From: Chromobacterium sp. ATCC 53434
Lineage (GTDB): Bacteria; Pseudomonadota; Gammaproteobacteria; Burkholderiales; Chromobacteriaceae
DNA length: 64,000 bases
Direction of reading: 5' to 3'
Assembly (NCBI RefSeq): GCF_002848345.1
Contig: NZ_CP025429.1
Location: 3,162,001-3,226,000 of the forward strand
Shown: in pieces, positions 56,856 to 64,000 of the stretch
Numbering within the stretch: the stretch's first letter is position 1
Layout of the letters: every line of letters begins with the position of its first letter
Translations under genes and position numbers: made by a program
The notes under the pieces: generated by a model
Told to the model about the DNA's origin: nothing
What the model saw: only the letters and a program-made list of their open reading frames with translations
The model's database searches: none

Positions 56856-57443
56856 ATGAGTACACGCCTGATTCTGCTGTGCCAGCCCGCCACCGCCGCG
56901 CTGCGCGCCGGCCGCTTTCCGGCCGACGAAGCGCCGGACCCGGAACAGCAGCCCGTCATCGCCGAACTGGCCGCCGTCCTGGAACAGCCCGAGCGGGTGT
57001 TGTGCGGCCCGGCGCGCTGTGCCCGGCGCACCGCCGAGTGGCTGCGATGGCCGGCCGACGACGACGCCGCGCTGCGGGAAGTCGACTACGGCCGCTGGAG
57101 CGGACAGGCGCTGAAACGGATCGCCGACGACGAGCCGTCCGCGCTCGCCGCGTGGCTGTCCGATCCGGAATGGAACGGCCACGGCGGCGAATCGCTGAGC
57201 GCGGCGGCGGGGCGCGTCGGCGACTGGCTGGAACAGTATCGCTCCGATGCCCGGCTGACGCTGGCCATCGCGCCGCCCAGCGCGATCAAGGCGGCGATCC
57301 TGCACGTGCTGCGGGCGCCGGTCGCCGCCTGCTGGCAGCTCGACATCGCGCAGCTGACGCTGACGACGCTGTCGCGCCACCAGGGCAAGTGGCGGCTGCA
57401 GGCCAGCGGCGCGCCGGCGCATGCCGCCGGCCGGGCCGGCTGA
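56856..57443 (+). CDS. Histidine-phosphatase-fold protein with lost catalytic histidines (CobC-like)
   Basis: A 195-residue member of the histidine phosphatase superfamily, start MSTRLILLCQPATA. Retained family features are the first strand, CGPARCARRTAEWL (usual SPLxRARxTAE), LREVDYGRWSGQ (usual E.dyG.weG) and the GGESLSAAAGRV helix. The catalytic RHG motif is replaced by CQP (residues 9-11) and the second catalytic His, normally in a V.H...I segment, is replaced in AIAPPSAIKA (137-146). Catalysis by the standard mechanism is therefore unlikely. It is divergent from riboswitch-controlled cbtBA, suggesting a link to cobalt or cobalamin; alpha-ribazole phosphatase CobC belongs to this superfamily. 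Confidence 0.82.
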   Translation: MSTRLILLCQPATAALRAGRFPADEAPDPEQQPVIAELAAVLEQPERVLCGPARCARRTAEWLRWPADDDAALREVDYGRWSGQALKRIADDEPSALAAWLSDPEWNGHGGESLSAAAGRVGDWLEQYRSDARLTLAIAPPSAIKAAILHVLRAPVAACWQLDIAQLTLTTLSRHQGKWRLQASGAPAHAAGRAG

Positions 57444-57593
57444 GCAAAAACGCAACGGCGGCCCGTTTGCAGCAAAATGCCGAAAAAACATGCCAATGGC
57501 ACTCCGGCTGCTAATATCGCCCTGCTAAACCGTAATCACTGTCCTATCGGTCAGCCAATATCGACCCGGTAAGGTTTGTGCTCCGCGTCAACA

Positions 57594-57608
57594 CTGAATA
57601 TTATTCAG
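57594..57608. promoter_or_regulatory. Small hairpin in the cold-shock gene leader
   Basis: CTGAATA / TATTCAG (7-bp arms, one-base centre) about 40 bases before the csp start. The whole 57444-57647 gap has a candidate TAATAT box at 57512-57517 and could give a leader of about 130 nt, as cold-shock mRNAs often have. Confidence 0.4.
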
Positions 57609-57647
57609 CCAGGGCACCCGCCCGCAACTAGATAGGATAGAAACGCA

Positions 57648-57851
57648 ATGGCAACCGGTACCGTGAAGTGGTTCAACGATGCAAAAGGTTTTGGCTTTAT
57701 CACTCCGGATGAAGGCGGTGAGGATTTGTTCGCGCACTTCTCCGCAATCAACTCCAGCGGTTTCAAATCGCTGAAGGACGGCCAGCGGGTAAGCTTTGAC
57801 GTGGTCACTGGCCCCAAGGGCAAACAGGCCTCCAATATTTTGCCCCAGTAA
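57648..57851 (+). CDS. CspA-family cold-shock protein
   Basis: A 67-residue single cold-shock domain. The RNA-binding motifs RNP1 ([10 protein letters not shown]) and RNP2 (DLFAHFSAI) are intact, and the N-terminus [18 protein letters not shown] is classic. It binds single-stranded RNA/DNA as a chaperone in the cytoplasm. Codon use is less GC-rich than its neighbours, usual for a highly expressed gene. It has a strong terminator. Confidence 0.98.
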   Translation: MATGTVKWFNDAKGFGFITPDEGGEDLFAHFSAINSSGFKSLKDGQRVSFDVVTGPKGKQASNILPQ

Positions 57852-57866
57852 CACCCAAAGGCAGTG

Positions 57867-57898
57867 AAAAAACCGGCACTTGCCGGTTTTTTGTTTTT
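57867..57898 (+). terminator. Cold-shock gene terminator
   Basis: 12-bp perfect stem (57867-57878 with 57881-57892) made of A-run, CCGGCA/TGCCGG and T-run, then GTTTTT. Strong intrinsic terminator, active in both directions. Confidence 0.92.
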
Positions 57899-57975
57899 CG
57901 GCCCGGGCCTCAGATAATAACGGCGCCGAAATGACCATCCCTCGCTCGATTCAAGTCATCGCCGCGCCGGGCATA

Positions 57976-58006
57976 AGCGCCTGTTCCAAGTCTTTTTGCG
58001 GCAGCG
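57976..58006 (+). repeat. Dispersed repeat, copy C
   Basis: AGCGCCTGTTCCAAGTCTTT onward matches copy A (34271-34302) at about 28 of 32 positions with one gap. The following GC-rich sequence is only loosely like that of copy A. Confidence 0.7.
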
Positions 58007-58231
58007 GCCGTTTTCTGCCGAATGCCGGGCGGCCAAAACGACCCGCCGCCATGTCGTTCGCGCTCAGGGACGTTTGACAAAGCCACCCGCCGGCAGAAGG
58101 CCGCCCATCCGCAGGCTCAAAACCCGGAAAAACAGCGCCGCCGCCCGATCCCGCCGGCGGCCAGCTCCCTCCCGCCATCGCGCCCTCCGCCATTCGGAGC
58201 GGCCGCGGCGCTTGCCATTAAATTAGTTAGT

Positions 58232-58260
58232 TTGCTAAGCAATTAAATCAGGTCTACAAT
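58232..58260 (+). promoter_or_regulatory. Promoter with overlapping palindrome for marR-efflux operon
   Basis: TTGCTA (58232-58237), 17-bp spacer, TACAAT (58255-58260). The -35 lies inside the palindrome TTGCT-A-AGCAA (58232-58242), placed for repression by the MarR protein encoded just downstream. Confidence 0.6.
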
Positions 58261-58304
58261 CCGTCCATTCCCACTCTCCAGCCGGCGTCGCCGGCCAAGC
58301 AAGC

Positions 58305-58763
58305 ATGGAAGACATCGATCAATTGCGCCTGAGGCTGACCAGCAGCCTGCGCCCGCTGGGCGTGCTGTGGCGGCATATCGCGCAGGAAGTATTGCAGCAA
58401 CACGGCGTCTCGGTATCCGGCGGCGCGGCCCTGCTGTTCATCCACCGCCTCGGCGAAGGCGCCAGCCACCGCCGGCTGGCCGAGGAGCTCGGCATGGAAG
58501 CGGCCTCGCTGGTGCGCATCGTCGACAAGCTGAGCCAGGACGGGCTGGTACGGCGCGAACAGAGCGAGCAGGACCGCCGCGTCAAGACCTTGTGGCTCAC
58601 CGACGCCGGCCGGACGCAGACCGCCCTGCTGGAAACCGAGTTGGTGACGCTGCGCGCGCGGGTGCTGGCGCCGCTGAGCCGCTCGGACCTGGAAGCCGCG
58701 CTGCGGGTGTTCCAGACGCTGGAAGCCGCGGCGCAGGCCCAGCCGGCCCCGCTGCAGGACTGA
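58305..58763 (+). CDS. MarR-family regulator of the efflux operon
   Basis: A 152-residue MarR protein. The winged helix lies near 55-105: ASHRRLAEELGMEAASLVRIVDKL and VRREQSEQDRRVKTLWL. It begins an apparent five-gene operon with the FUSC, DUF1656, HlyD and outer-membrane genes, four bases from the next start. Aromatic-acid-like effectors are typical of the MarR proteins attached to AaeAB-like pumps; this is an inference. Confidence 0.95.
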   Translation: MEDIDQLRLRLTSSLRPLGVLWRHIAQEVLQQHGVSVSGGAALLFIHRLGEGASHRRLAEELGMEAASLVRIVDKLSQDGLVRREQSEQDRRVKTLWLTDAGRTQTALLETELVTLRARVLAPLSRSDLEAALRVFQTLEAAAQAQPAPLQD

Positions 58764-58767
58764 CGCC

Positions 58768-60798
58768 ATGTTGTCGACACCCACCCGACAAGACTGGCTG
58801 TTCTCCATCCGCACCTTCGCCGCCGCGATGCTGGCGCTGTACATCGCGCTGGCGCTGGATCTGCCCCGCCCCAGCTGGGCGATGGGCACGGTCTACATCG
58901 TCTCCCACCCGTTGATAGGCGCCACCCGCTCCAAGGCCGTCTACCGCGTGTTCGGCACCCTGCTCGGCGCCGCGGCCGCGGTCGCCGCCGTGCCGCCGCT
59001 GGCGCACGCGCCGGCGCTGCTGAGCCTGGCGGTGGCGCTGTGGACCGGCGCGCTGCTGTATTTATCGATGCTGGACCCGACGCCGCGCCACTATCTGTTC
59101 CTGTTGCCGGCCTACACGATGCCGCTGATCGCGCTGCCGGCGGTGTTCGCGCCGCAGGGCGTGTTCGACATCGCGCTGGCGCGCAGCGAGGAGATCATTC
59201 TCGGCATCGTCTGCGCCAGCCTGGTCGCCGCGCTGGCCTGGCCGACGCGGGTGGCCGCGGCGCTGGGACCCCGGATGGACGACTGGCTGCGCGACGCCGC
59301 CGCCTGGGCCGCCGAATCGCTGGCGCCCGCAGCCGCCGCCCAGACCGCGTCCAACCGTCACAAGCTGGCCTCCGACCTGCGCGCCTTCGACCAGCTGATC
59401 ACCCACCTGTCCTACGACGCCGCCCGCCACGACGCCGACGCCGCGGCGCGCGAGTTGCGGGCGCGGATGAGCATGCTGCCGCCGTTGCTGTCGTCGCTGG
59501 CCGACCTGAGGGCCGCGCTGCGCCGCCAGCCGGCCGGCCTGCCGCCGGGACTGGAAGTGCTGATGGCCGACATCGCCGAATGGCAGGCGACGCCGCTGGA
59601 CGCCCCCTGGTTCCCCGAACGCGGCCGTCAGCTGCTGCTGCGGCTGGAGCAGGCCCAGCCGGCCGGCGACTGGGCCAGCCTGCTGGAAGGCACGCTGCGG
59701 GCCCGGCTGCGCTCGCTGGTCAGGCTGTGGCAGGACTGCCTGTCGCTACGCCAGCTGGTGATGCGCAAGCAGCCGCTGCGCGGCTGGAAGCCGGCCTACA
59801 CCCGCTGGGAGGTCGCCGGCCGCTCCCGCCACCACGACTTCGGCCTGACGCTGTTCACCGCCGGCAGCGTCGCGCTAGGCGTGTTTCTCGGCTGCCTGGG
59901 CTGGATAGGCTCCGGCTGGACCGATGGCGGCAACGCTGTGATCCTGGGCACCATCGCCTGCTGCCTGTTCGCCTCGCTGGACGAGCCGGCGCCGCAGATG
60001 CGCACGCTGTTCGTCGTCAACCTGGTCTGCACGCTGCTGGCCGGCGTCCTGCTGTTCGCGGTGCTGCCGGCGGTGCACGAGTTCGAGATGCTGGCGCTGT
60101 GCCTGGCCGCGCCCTTCCTGCTCGGCGGCCTGCTGTTCGGCCAGTCGCGCTTCGGCATGGCCGCCATGCTGCTGGTGGTGTTCACGTCCAATCTGATCGG
60201 CCTGCAGCAAACCTATAGCGCCGACTTCGAATCCTTCCTGAACAGCAATCTGGCCGGCGCCGCCGGCATCCTGCTGGCGCTGCTGTGGACGCTGACCACC
60301 CGGCCGTTCGGCAAGGAGCTGGCGCTGCGCCGGCTGACGCGCGCCAACTGGAACGATCTGGCGCGCAACGCCGCCGGCCGCCAGCTCGGCGACTACGCGC
60401 GGCTGACCGCGCGGATGCTGGATCGGCTGGCGCTGCTGGCGCCGCGGCTGGCCGCCGCCGGACAACCCGGCGACCCGTTCCGCGAATTACGGGTCGGTTT
60501 CAGCGCGCTCGATCTGCAGCGCGACGAACACCGCCTGCAGGGCGAGGCTCGGCAGACGGTCGACGCGGCGCTGCAGGCGGTCAGCGGCCACTACCGGGCC
60601 TGCGCCGCCGCCGGCGCCAGCCAGGCCGCCTCCGCCCCGTTGCTGGACGCGCTGGACGCCGCCATAGCCGGCACCGCCCGCGCCGCCGGCCAGGCGGCGC
60701 AGGAGGCCCGCCACGCGCTGGTCGAGTTGCGGGTGGCCTTGTTTCCCGACGCCGACGGCCGCGCGCCGGCGGCGACAAACGAAGGAGCGCAATCATGA
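58768..60798 (+). CDS. FUSC-family inner-membrane protein (AaeB-like)
   Basis: A 676-residue protein with two clusters of hydrophobic segments (about 15-155 and 360-500) and soluble helical parts between and after them, the layout of FUSC/AaeB transporters. AaeB exports p-hydroxybenzoate and related acids with AaeA. The start MLSTPTRQDWLFSIRTFAAAMLALYIALALDLPRPSWA is typical. The stop overlaps the DUF1656 start (ATGA). It forms a tripartite pump with the HlyD and outer-membrane proteins encoded next. Confidence 0.92.
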   Translation: MLSTPTRQDWLFSIRTFAAAMLALYIALALDLPRPSWAMGTVYIVSHPLIGATRSKAVYRVFGTLLGAAAAVAAVPPLAHAPALLSLAVALWTGALLYLSMLDPTPRHYLFLLPAYTMPLIALPAVFAPQGVFDIALARSEEIILGIVCASLVAALAWPTRVAAALGPRMDDWLRDAAAWAAESLAPAAAAQTASNRHKLASDLRAFDQLITHLSYDAARHDADAAARELRARMSMLPPLLSSLADLRAALRRQPAGLPPGLEVLMADIAEWQATPLDAPWFPERGRQLLLRLEQAQPAGDWASLLEGTLRARLRSLVRLWQDCLSLRQLVMRKQPLRGWKPAYTRWEVAGRSRHHDFGLTLFTAGSVALGVFLGCLGWIGSGWTDGGNAVILGTIACCLFASLDEPAPQMRTLFVVNLVCTLLAGVLLFAVLPAVHEFEMLALCLAAPFLLGGLLFGQSRFGMAAMLLVVFTSNLIGLQQTYSADFESFLNSNLAGAAGILLALLWTLTTRPFGKELALRRLTRANWNDLARNAAGRQLGDYARLTARMLDRLALLAPRLAAAGQPGDPFRELRVGFSALDLQRDEHRLQGEARQTVDAALQAVSGHYRACAAAGASQAASAPLLDALDAAIAGTARAAGQAAQEARHALVELRVALFPDADGRAPAATNEGAQS

Positions 60799-60995
60799 TA
60801 GGCGAGATCGATTTCTACGGCGTCTACATCCCCAGCCTGCTGCTGCTGATGCTGATCGCCTTCGCCGTCTTCGGCGCATTGCGCCACGCGCTGGCCCGGC
60901 TGGGCCTTTATCGGGTGGTCTGGCACCGCTCGCTGTTCAATTTCGCGCTTTACGTGATCGTGCTCGGATGCACGATCGCGCTGACTCACAGGTAA
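60795..60995 (+). CDS. DUF1656 small membrane protein (AaeX-like)
   Basis: A 66-residue protein with two hydrophobic segments (about 10-28 and 47-63) and the DUF1656 start IGEIDFYGVYIPSLLLL. Such proteins sit between FUSC and HlyD genes in aaeXAB-like operons; their role is unknown. GGAGCG ribosome site; overlaps the FUSC stop by 4 bp and ends 4 bp before the HlyD start. Confidence 0.93.
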   Translation: MIGEIDFYGVYIPSLLLLMLIAFAVFGALRHALARLGLYRVVWHRSLFNFALYVIVLGCTIALTHR

Positions 60996-60999
60996 GACC

Positions 61000-61875
61000 A
61001 TGAACACGCTTATTCGCAAAGCCGGGCCGGTCGCGCTGACCCTGACCCTGGTAGTCGTCGCCGCGCTGGTGGCGCGCCACATCTGGGACTATTACACCAA
61101 CGCGCCGTGGACCCGCGACGGCCATATCGGCGCCGACGTCGTCCAGGTGGCGCCGGACGTGTCCGGCCTGATCACCGAGGTCAAGGTCGGCGACAACCAG
61201 CTGGTGAAGAAGGGCCAGCTGCTGTTCGTCGTCGACCGCGCCCATTTCACGCTGGCCCTGCGCCAGGCCGAAGCCGCCGCCGCCGCGCAGCGCGCCACGC
61301 TGGAACAGGCCCGGCGCGAGGCCGCCCGCAACCACGCGCTGACCGACCTGGTGGCACGCGAGGCGCAGGAGGAAGGCGACGCCAAGGTCAGGCTGGCCGA
61401 GGCCTCGCTGGCCGCGGCCGAGGCCGCCGTCGGCATCGCCCGGCTCAATCTGGAGCGCACCGCGGTCACCAGCCCGGTGGACGGCTATCTGAACGACCGC
61501 ACACCGCGCGCCGGCGACTATGCCGCCGCCGGGCGGCCGGTGCTGTCGGTGGTGGACGCGCGCTCCTTCCATGTCGACGGCTATTTCGAGGAAACCAAGC
61601 TCGGCAGCCTGGCGCCGAACGAGCCGGTGGACATCCAGATCATGGGCGATTCGCGCACGCTGCGCGGCCACGTGCAGAGCATCGCCGCCGGCATCGAGAA
61701 CCGCGACCGCAGCAACGGCGCCTCGCTGCTGCCCAACGTCAATCCCACTTTCAACTGGGTGCGGCTGGCGCAGCGCATCCCGGTGCGCATCTCGCTGGAC
61801 GAGGTCCCGGCCGATTTCCGGCTGATCGCCGGCCGCACCGCGACGGTGTCGGTACGGCCGGGGAAGCACTCGTGA
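61000..61875 (+). CDS. HlyD-family periplasmic adaptor (AaeA/EmrA-like)
   Basis: A 291-residue adaptor with one N-terminal membrane segment (about 10-28). Features are the aligned TNAPWTRDGHIGADVVQVAPDVSG, a split lipoyl domain (VKVGDNQLVKKGQLLFVVD and VTSPVDGYLNDRTPRAGDY), a short coiled coil (about 85-145), and a beta-barrel domain. It should bridge the FUSC protein and the outer-membrane channel. Its stop overlaps the next start (GTGA). Confidence 0.94.
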   Translation: MNTLIRKAGPVALTLTLVVVAALVARHIWDYYTNAPWTRDGHIGADVVQVAPDVSGLITEVKVGDNQLVKKGQLLFVVDRAHFTLALRQAEAAAAAQRATLEQARREAARNHALTDLVAREAQEEGDAKVRLAEASLAAAEAAVGIARLNLERTAVTSPVDGYLNDRTPRAGDYAAAGRPVLSVVDARSFHVDGYFEETKLGSLAPNEPVDIQIMGDSRTLRGHVQSIAAGIENRDRSNGASLLPNVNPTFNWVRLAQRIPVRISLDEVPADFRLIAGRTATVSVRPGKHS

Positions 61876-63287
61876 GCCGCCTCCCGCTGACGGCGCTGGC
61901 GCTGGCCGGCGCGCTGGCCGGCTGCGCGGCGGTCGGACCGGACTACAACCTGCCCGGACAATCGGCGCTGAACCGTCCCGCCGCCGCCGCGCCGTTCCAG
62001 TCCGCCGCCGGCGCCGCGGTATCGGCCGAAGCGCTGCCGGCCGGCTGGTGGCGGCTGTACCGCGACGACAGGCTGAACGGCCTGGTCGAGCAGGCGCTGG
62101 CCGCCAATGCCGGCATACGCGTCGCCGCCGCCAATCTGCGCAAGGCGCTGGCCGTCGAAACCGGCGTCGACGCCGAGCGCGGCCCGCACGCGGCGGTGTC
62201 CGCCGCCGCGCAGCGCTCGCAGGAGTCGGGCGAGGCCTTCCTGCTGGAACAGAAGCTGCCGGTGGTCAATGCCGGCGACGTCGGCCTCCGCATCGGCTAT
62301 CAGATCGACCTGTTCGGCAAATTGCAGCGCGCCGAGGAGGCGGCGCGCGCCGGCGCCGAAGCCAGCGCGGCGGCGGCCGACCTGGCGCGGGTGACGGTGG
62401 CGGCCGAAACGGTGCGCGCCTATGTGCAGGGCTGCTCCGCCGGCCATCAGCTGGCGGTGGCGCGGCACGAACTGGAATTGCAGAACCGCGGCGTCGACGT
62501 CGCGCGCCGGCTGCTGGCCGCCGGACGCGGCCGTTCCACCGACCTGACGCGCGCCCAGGCCCAGGCCGACGCGCTGCGCGCCAATCTGCCGCGCTTCCTG
62601 GCCGAGCAGGACGCCGCCCGCTTCCGGCTGGCGGCGCTGCTGGGCAAGGCGCCGGCGGAACTGCCGGCGACCGCGGTCGCCTGCGCGACCGAGCCGACGC
62701 TGGCGCAGCCGCTGCCGGTCGGCGACGGCGCGGCGCTGCTGAAGCGGCGCCCCGACGTGCGCGAGGCCGAGCGCCGGCTGGCCGCCGCCACCGCGCGCAT
62801 CGGCGTCGCCACCGCCGAGCTCTACCCCAGCGTCACGCTGGGCGCGTCGGCCGGCTACACCGGCCTGCTGGAGCACGTAGGCGAAGCCCGCGCCGAGCAC
62901 TGGGGCCTGGGACCGCTGATCAGCTGGAGCATACCGGACAGCGGCGCTCGCGCCCGGGTCAAGGCCACGCGCGCCGACGCCGACGCCGAGCTGGCGCGTT
63001 TCGACGGCGTGGTGTTGAACGCGCTGCGCGAGACCGAGACCGCGCTGAGCCTCTACGCCAACGATCTGCAACGCAACGCCGACCTGCGCGCGGCGCGCGA
63101 CAAGGCCCGCTCGGCCGCCGGCGACAACCGCCGGCTGTACGCGGCCGGCCGCGCGCCGTATCTGTCCAGCCTGGACGCCGACCGGGTCCAGGCCGGCAGC
63201 GAGGCGGCGCTGGCGGCGTCGGACGCCCAGCTGGCGCAGGACAGGGTCAATCTGTTCCTGGCGCTCGGAGGCGGCTGGGAACGCTGA
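61872..63287 (+). CDS. NodT-family outer-membrane efflux lipoprotein
   Basis: A 471-residue TolC-like lipoprotein. The GTG at 61872 overlaps the upstream stop and gives a signal with lipobox LAGCAAVGPDY. OEP repeats lie near 60-260 and 270-460, with LLKRRPDVREAERRLAAATARIGVATAELYPS typical. It supplies a dedicated outer-membrane duct, so the operon encodes a complete tripartite pump, unlike E. coli aaeXAB which borrows TolC. Confidence 0.94.
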   Translation: MSRLPLTALALAGALAGCAAVGPDYNLPGQSALNRPAAAAPFQSAAGAAVSAEALPAGWWRLYRDDRLNGLVEQALAANAGIRVAAANLRKALAVETGVDAERGPHAAVSAAAQRSQESGEAFLLEQKLPVVNAGDVGLRIGYQIDLFGKLQRAEEAARAGAEASAAAADLARVTVAAETVRAYVQGCSAGHQLAVARHELELQNRGVDVARRLLAAGRGRSTDLTRAQAQADALRANLPRFLAEQDAARFRLAALLGKAPAELPATAVACATEPTLAQPLPVGDGAALLKRRPDVREAERRLAAATARIGVATAELYPSVTLGASAGYTGLLEHVGEARAEHWGLGPLISWSIPDSGARARVKATRADADAELARFDGVVLNALRETETALSLYANDLQRNADLRAARDKARSAAGDNRRLYAAGRAPYLSSLDADRVQAGSEAALAASDAQLAQDRVNLFLALGGGWER

Positions 63288-63376
63288 GGGCTACGCACGA
63301 ACTACGCGCAAAGTAGCCTCCCGCCTAGGGACAGCATGCCGCTATGGCGGCAAGTCAGGCGCTACCAACCATCCAA

Positions 63377-63412
63377 TAAAACAGCCCCGCGAGTTTAAGC
63401 TCACGGGGCTGC
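63377..63412 (-). terminator. Terminator of the right-edge gene
   Basis: CAGCCCCG (63382-63389) with CGGGGCTG (63404-63411), inner GAG/CTC pairs; on the minus strand TTTTATT follows. It lies 39 bp beyond the stop of the right-edge gene. Confidence 0.8.
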
Positions 63413-63450
63413 TGAACCAATTAAGATGGAACTTGCCTGCCTATCCGATC

Positions 63451-64000
63451 TTAGTTTTGCAGTCGAGGCTCCGGCCCATTCCCGAAGGCATAGCTGTCCT
63501 TTTGCTGGAAAACCACCAGATTGTAGATACCACCCCATAGCGATCTCAGCACCATATGGCCTTGCGCATTGCTTTCCACATCACCTGCCATACCGATACC
63601 GAGGATGGGCGACTGCACCCATGCAACATCCCGCTTGGCCTGCGGACCAGAGCTGAAATCCCTCCCCAGCTCGACAAACAACTCACGATAGCCTTCCCGC
63701 ACATTGTCGCGCAGAGTCTGCATCAAGACCGCATCGTCGCGATGCAAGACATCCATCGGCAATGCATCCTTCAATGCAAGTACATACTCCCCAGTCCAGG
63801 GCTTGGACTGCCCCTCGGAAACAAAGCTGGACTGGGCTCTCAGATGCAGCAACACCCGGATACCAGCCTTCTCGTCGCCAATCCAGTACACCATGTACGG
63901 CTTCAGCGCAACCTGGTGCGAACCCGCTCCAACATTCAGCTGCTTCACCTGAGGCCCGATGGCTTCGATCGCCTCCTGCCGCGCATCCAATTGATACAAG
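63451..64000 (-). CDS. Unrecognised protein, 5' end beyond the window, lower GC
   Basis: The frame is open to the right edge, so the N-terminus is missing; about 183 residues are visible. They form an alpha/beta pattern with an alternating-strand end (MVLRSLWGGIYNLVVFQQ) and no family motif that I know. GC content and codon use (many A/T-ending codons) differ clearly from the rest of the window, hinting at recent acquisition or the edge of an island. Cytoplasmic or exported cannot be judged without the N-terminus. Confidence 0.75.
   Translation of the reverse strand, partial: LYQLDARQEAIEAIGPQVKQLNVGAGSHQVALKPYMVYWIGDEKAGIRVLLHLRAQSSFVSEGQSKPWTGEYVLALKDALPMDVLHRDDAVLMQTLRDNVREGYRELFVELGRDFSSGPQAKRDVAWVQSPILGIGMAGDVESNAQGHMVLRSLWGGIYNLVVFQQKDSYAFGNGPEPRLQN

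Larger units (their letters stand above)
57899..58304. other. Intergenic region csp to marR, with dispersed repeat
   Basis: About 400 bp without a convincing gene. It holds dispersed repeat copy C near its left end and the marR promoter/operator at its right end. The middle is GC-rich sequence with no bias toward coding. Confidence 0.5.

Noticed and set aside
57960..58250. Small plus-strand frames downstream of the cold-shock gene
   Set aside because: Arg/Pro-rich, without ribosome sites, overlapping repeat copy C and the marR promoter.

Overview
The window is about 64 kb of a high-GC chromosome, probably from a betaproteobacterium of the Chromobacteriaceae/Neisseriales (Chromobacterium-like). 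This placement is inferred from the very GC-rich coding DNA, a Neisseria-type trimeric porin, and the grpE-dnaK-dnaJ, glyQ/glyS-gmhB-plsC and pcnB-folK-panBCD gene orders. No sequence comparison was run. Genes are dense on both strands. I saw no rRNA, tRNA, CRISPR array, prophage or intact insertion sequence.

Region 1 (1-8170, + strand) is the right-hand part of a biosynthetic operon related to polyunsaturated fatty acid (PUFA)/secondary-lipid synthases. It holds a truncated PfaC-like megasynthase (ketosynthase end, acyltransferase, two FabA-like dehydratase repeats), a PfaD-like enoyl reductase fused to an acyl carrier domain, a type II thioesterase, an Sfp-type phosphopantetheinyl transferase and a polysaccharide pyruvyl transferase-like enzyme. 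Several start/stop overlaps show translational coupling. The product is unknown, and this is the best candidate for an undescribed system. Region 2 (8.3-16.7 kb) is mostly housekeeping: an unrecognised lipoprotein, NhaD-like antiporter, glyoxalase I, a YgjP-type metallopeptidase, PlsC, GmhB, GlyS, a secreted protein and GlyQ. Region 3 (16.8-24 kb) holds a chemoreceptor, the tdh/kbl threonine-degradation pair separated by a REP-like tandem repeat, HemB and a porin.

Region 4 (23.8-36.3 kb) holds the grpE-dnaK-dnaJ heat-shock cluster with a sigma-32-like promoter, isocitrate lyase with two palindromes upstream, an RraA-like protein, a GFA-family zinc protein, a solute-binding protein, and the pcnB-folK-dNK-panB-panC-panD series. 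A structured 144-bp inverted-repeat element sits between folK and the kinase gene. Copies of its left end recur near 53.45 kb and 57.98 kb.

Region 5 (36.4-50.8 kb) holds a LysR regulator divergent from an oxidoreductase and a signal-less OpuAC-type binding protein, then a complete RND efflux operon in unusual order (outer-membrane factor first), then a molybdenum cofactor/formate dehydrogenase-like group (mobA, moeA, fdhD, small regulator, YdeP-type oxidoreductase). Region 6 (50.8-64 kb) holds a REC-PAS-GGDEF-EAL protein, a MarR/EmrB-type MFS pair with a perfect operator palindrome, cbtB-cbtA cobalt transport genes behind a cobalamin riboswitch, a divergent histidine-phosphatase homologue that lacks its catalytic histidines, a cold-shock protein, and a MarR-controlled AaeAB-like efflux operon. 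A gene of visibly lower GC is cut by the right edge.
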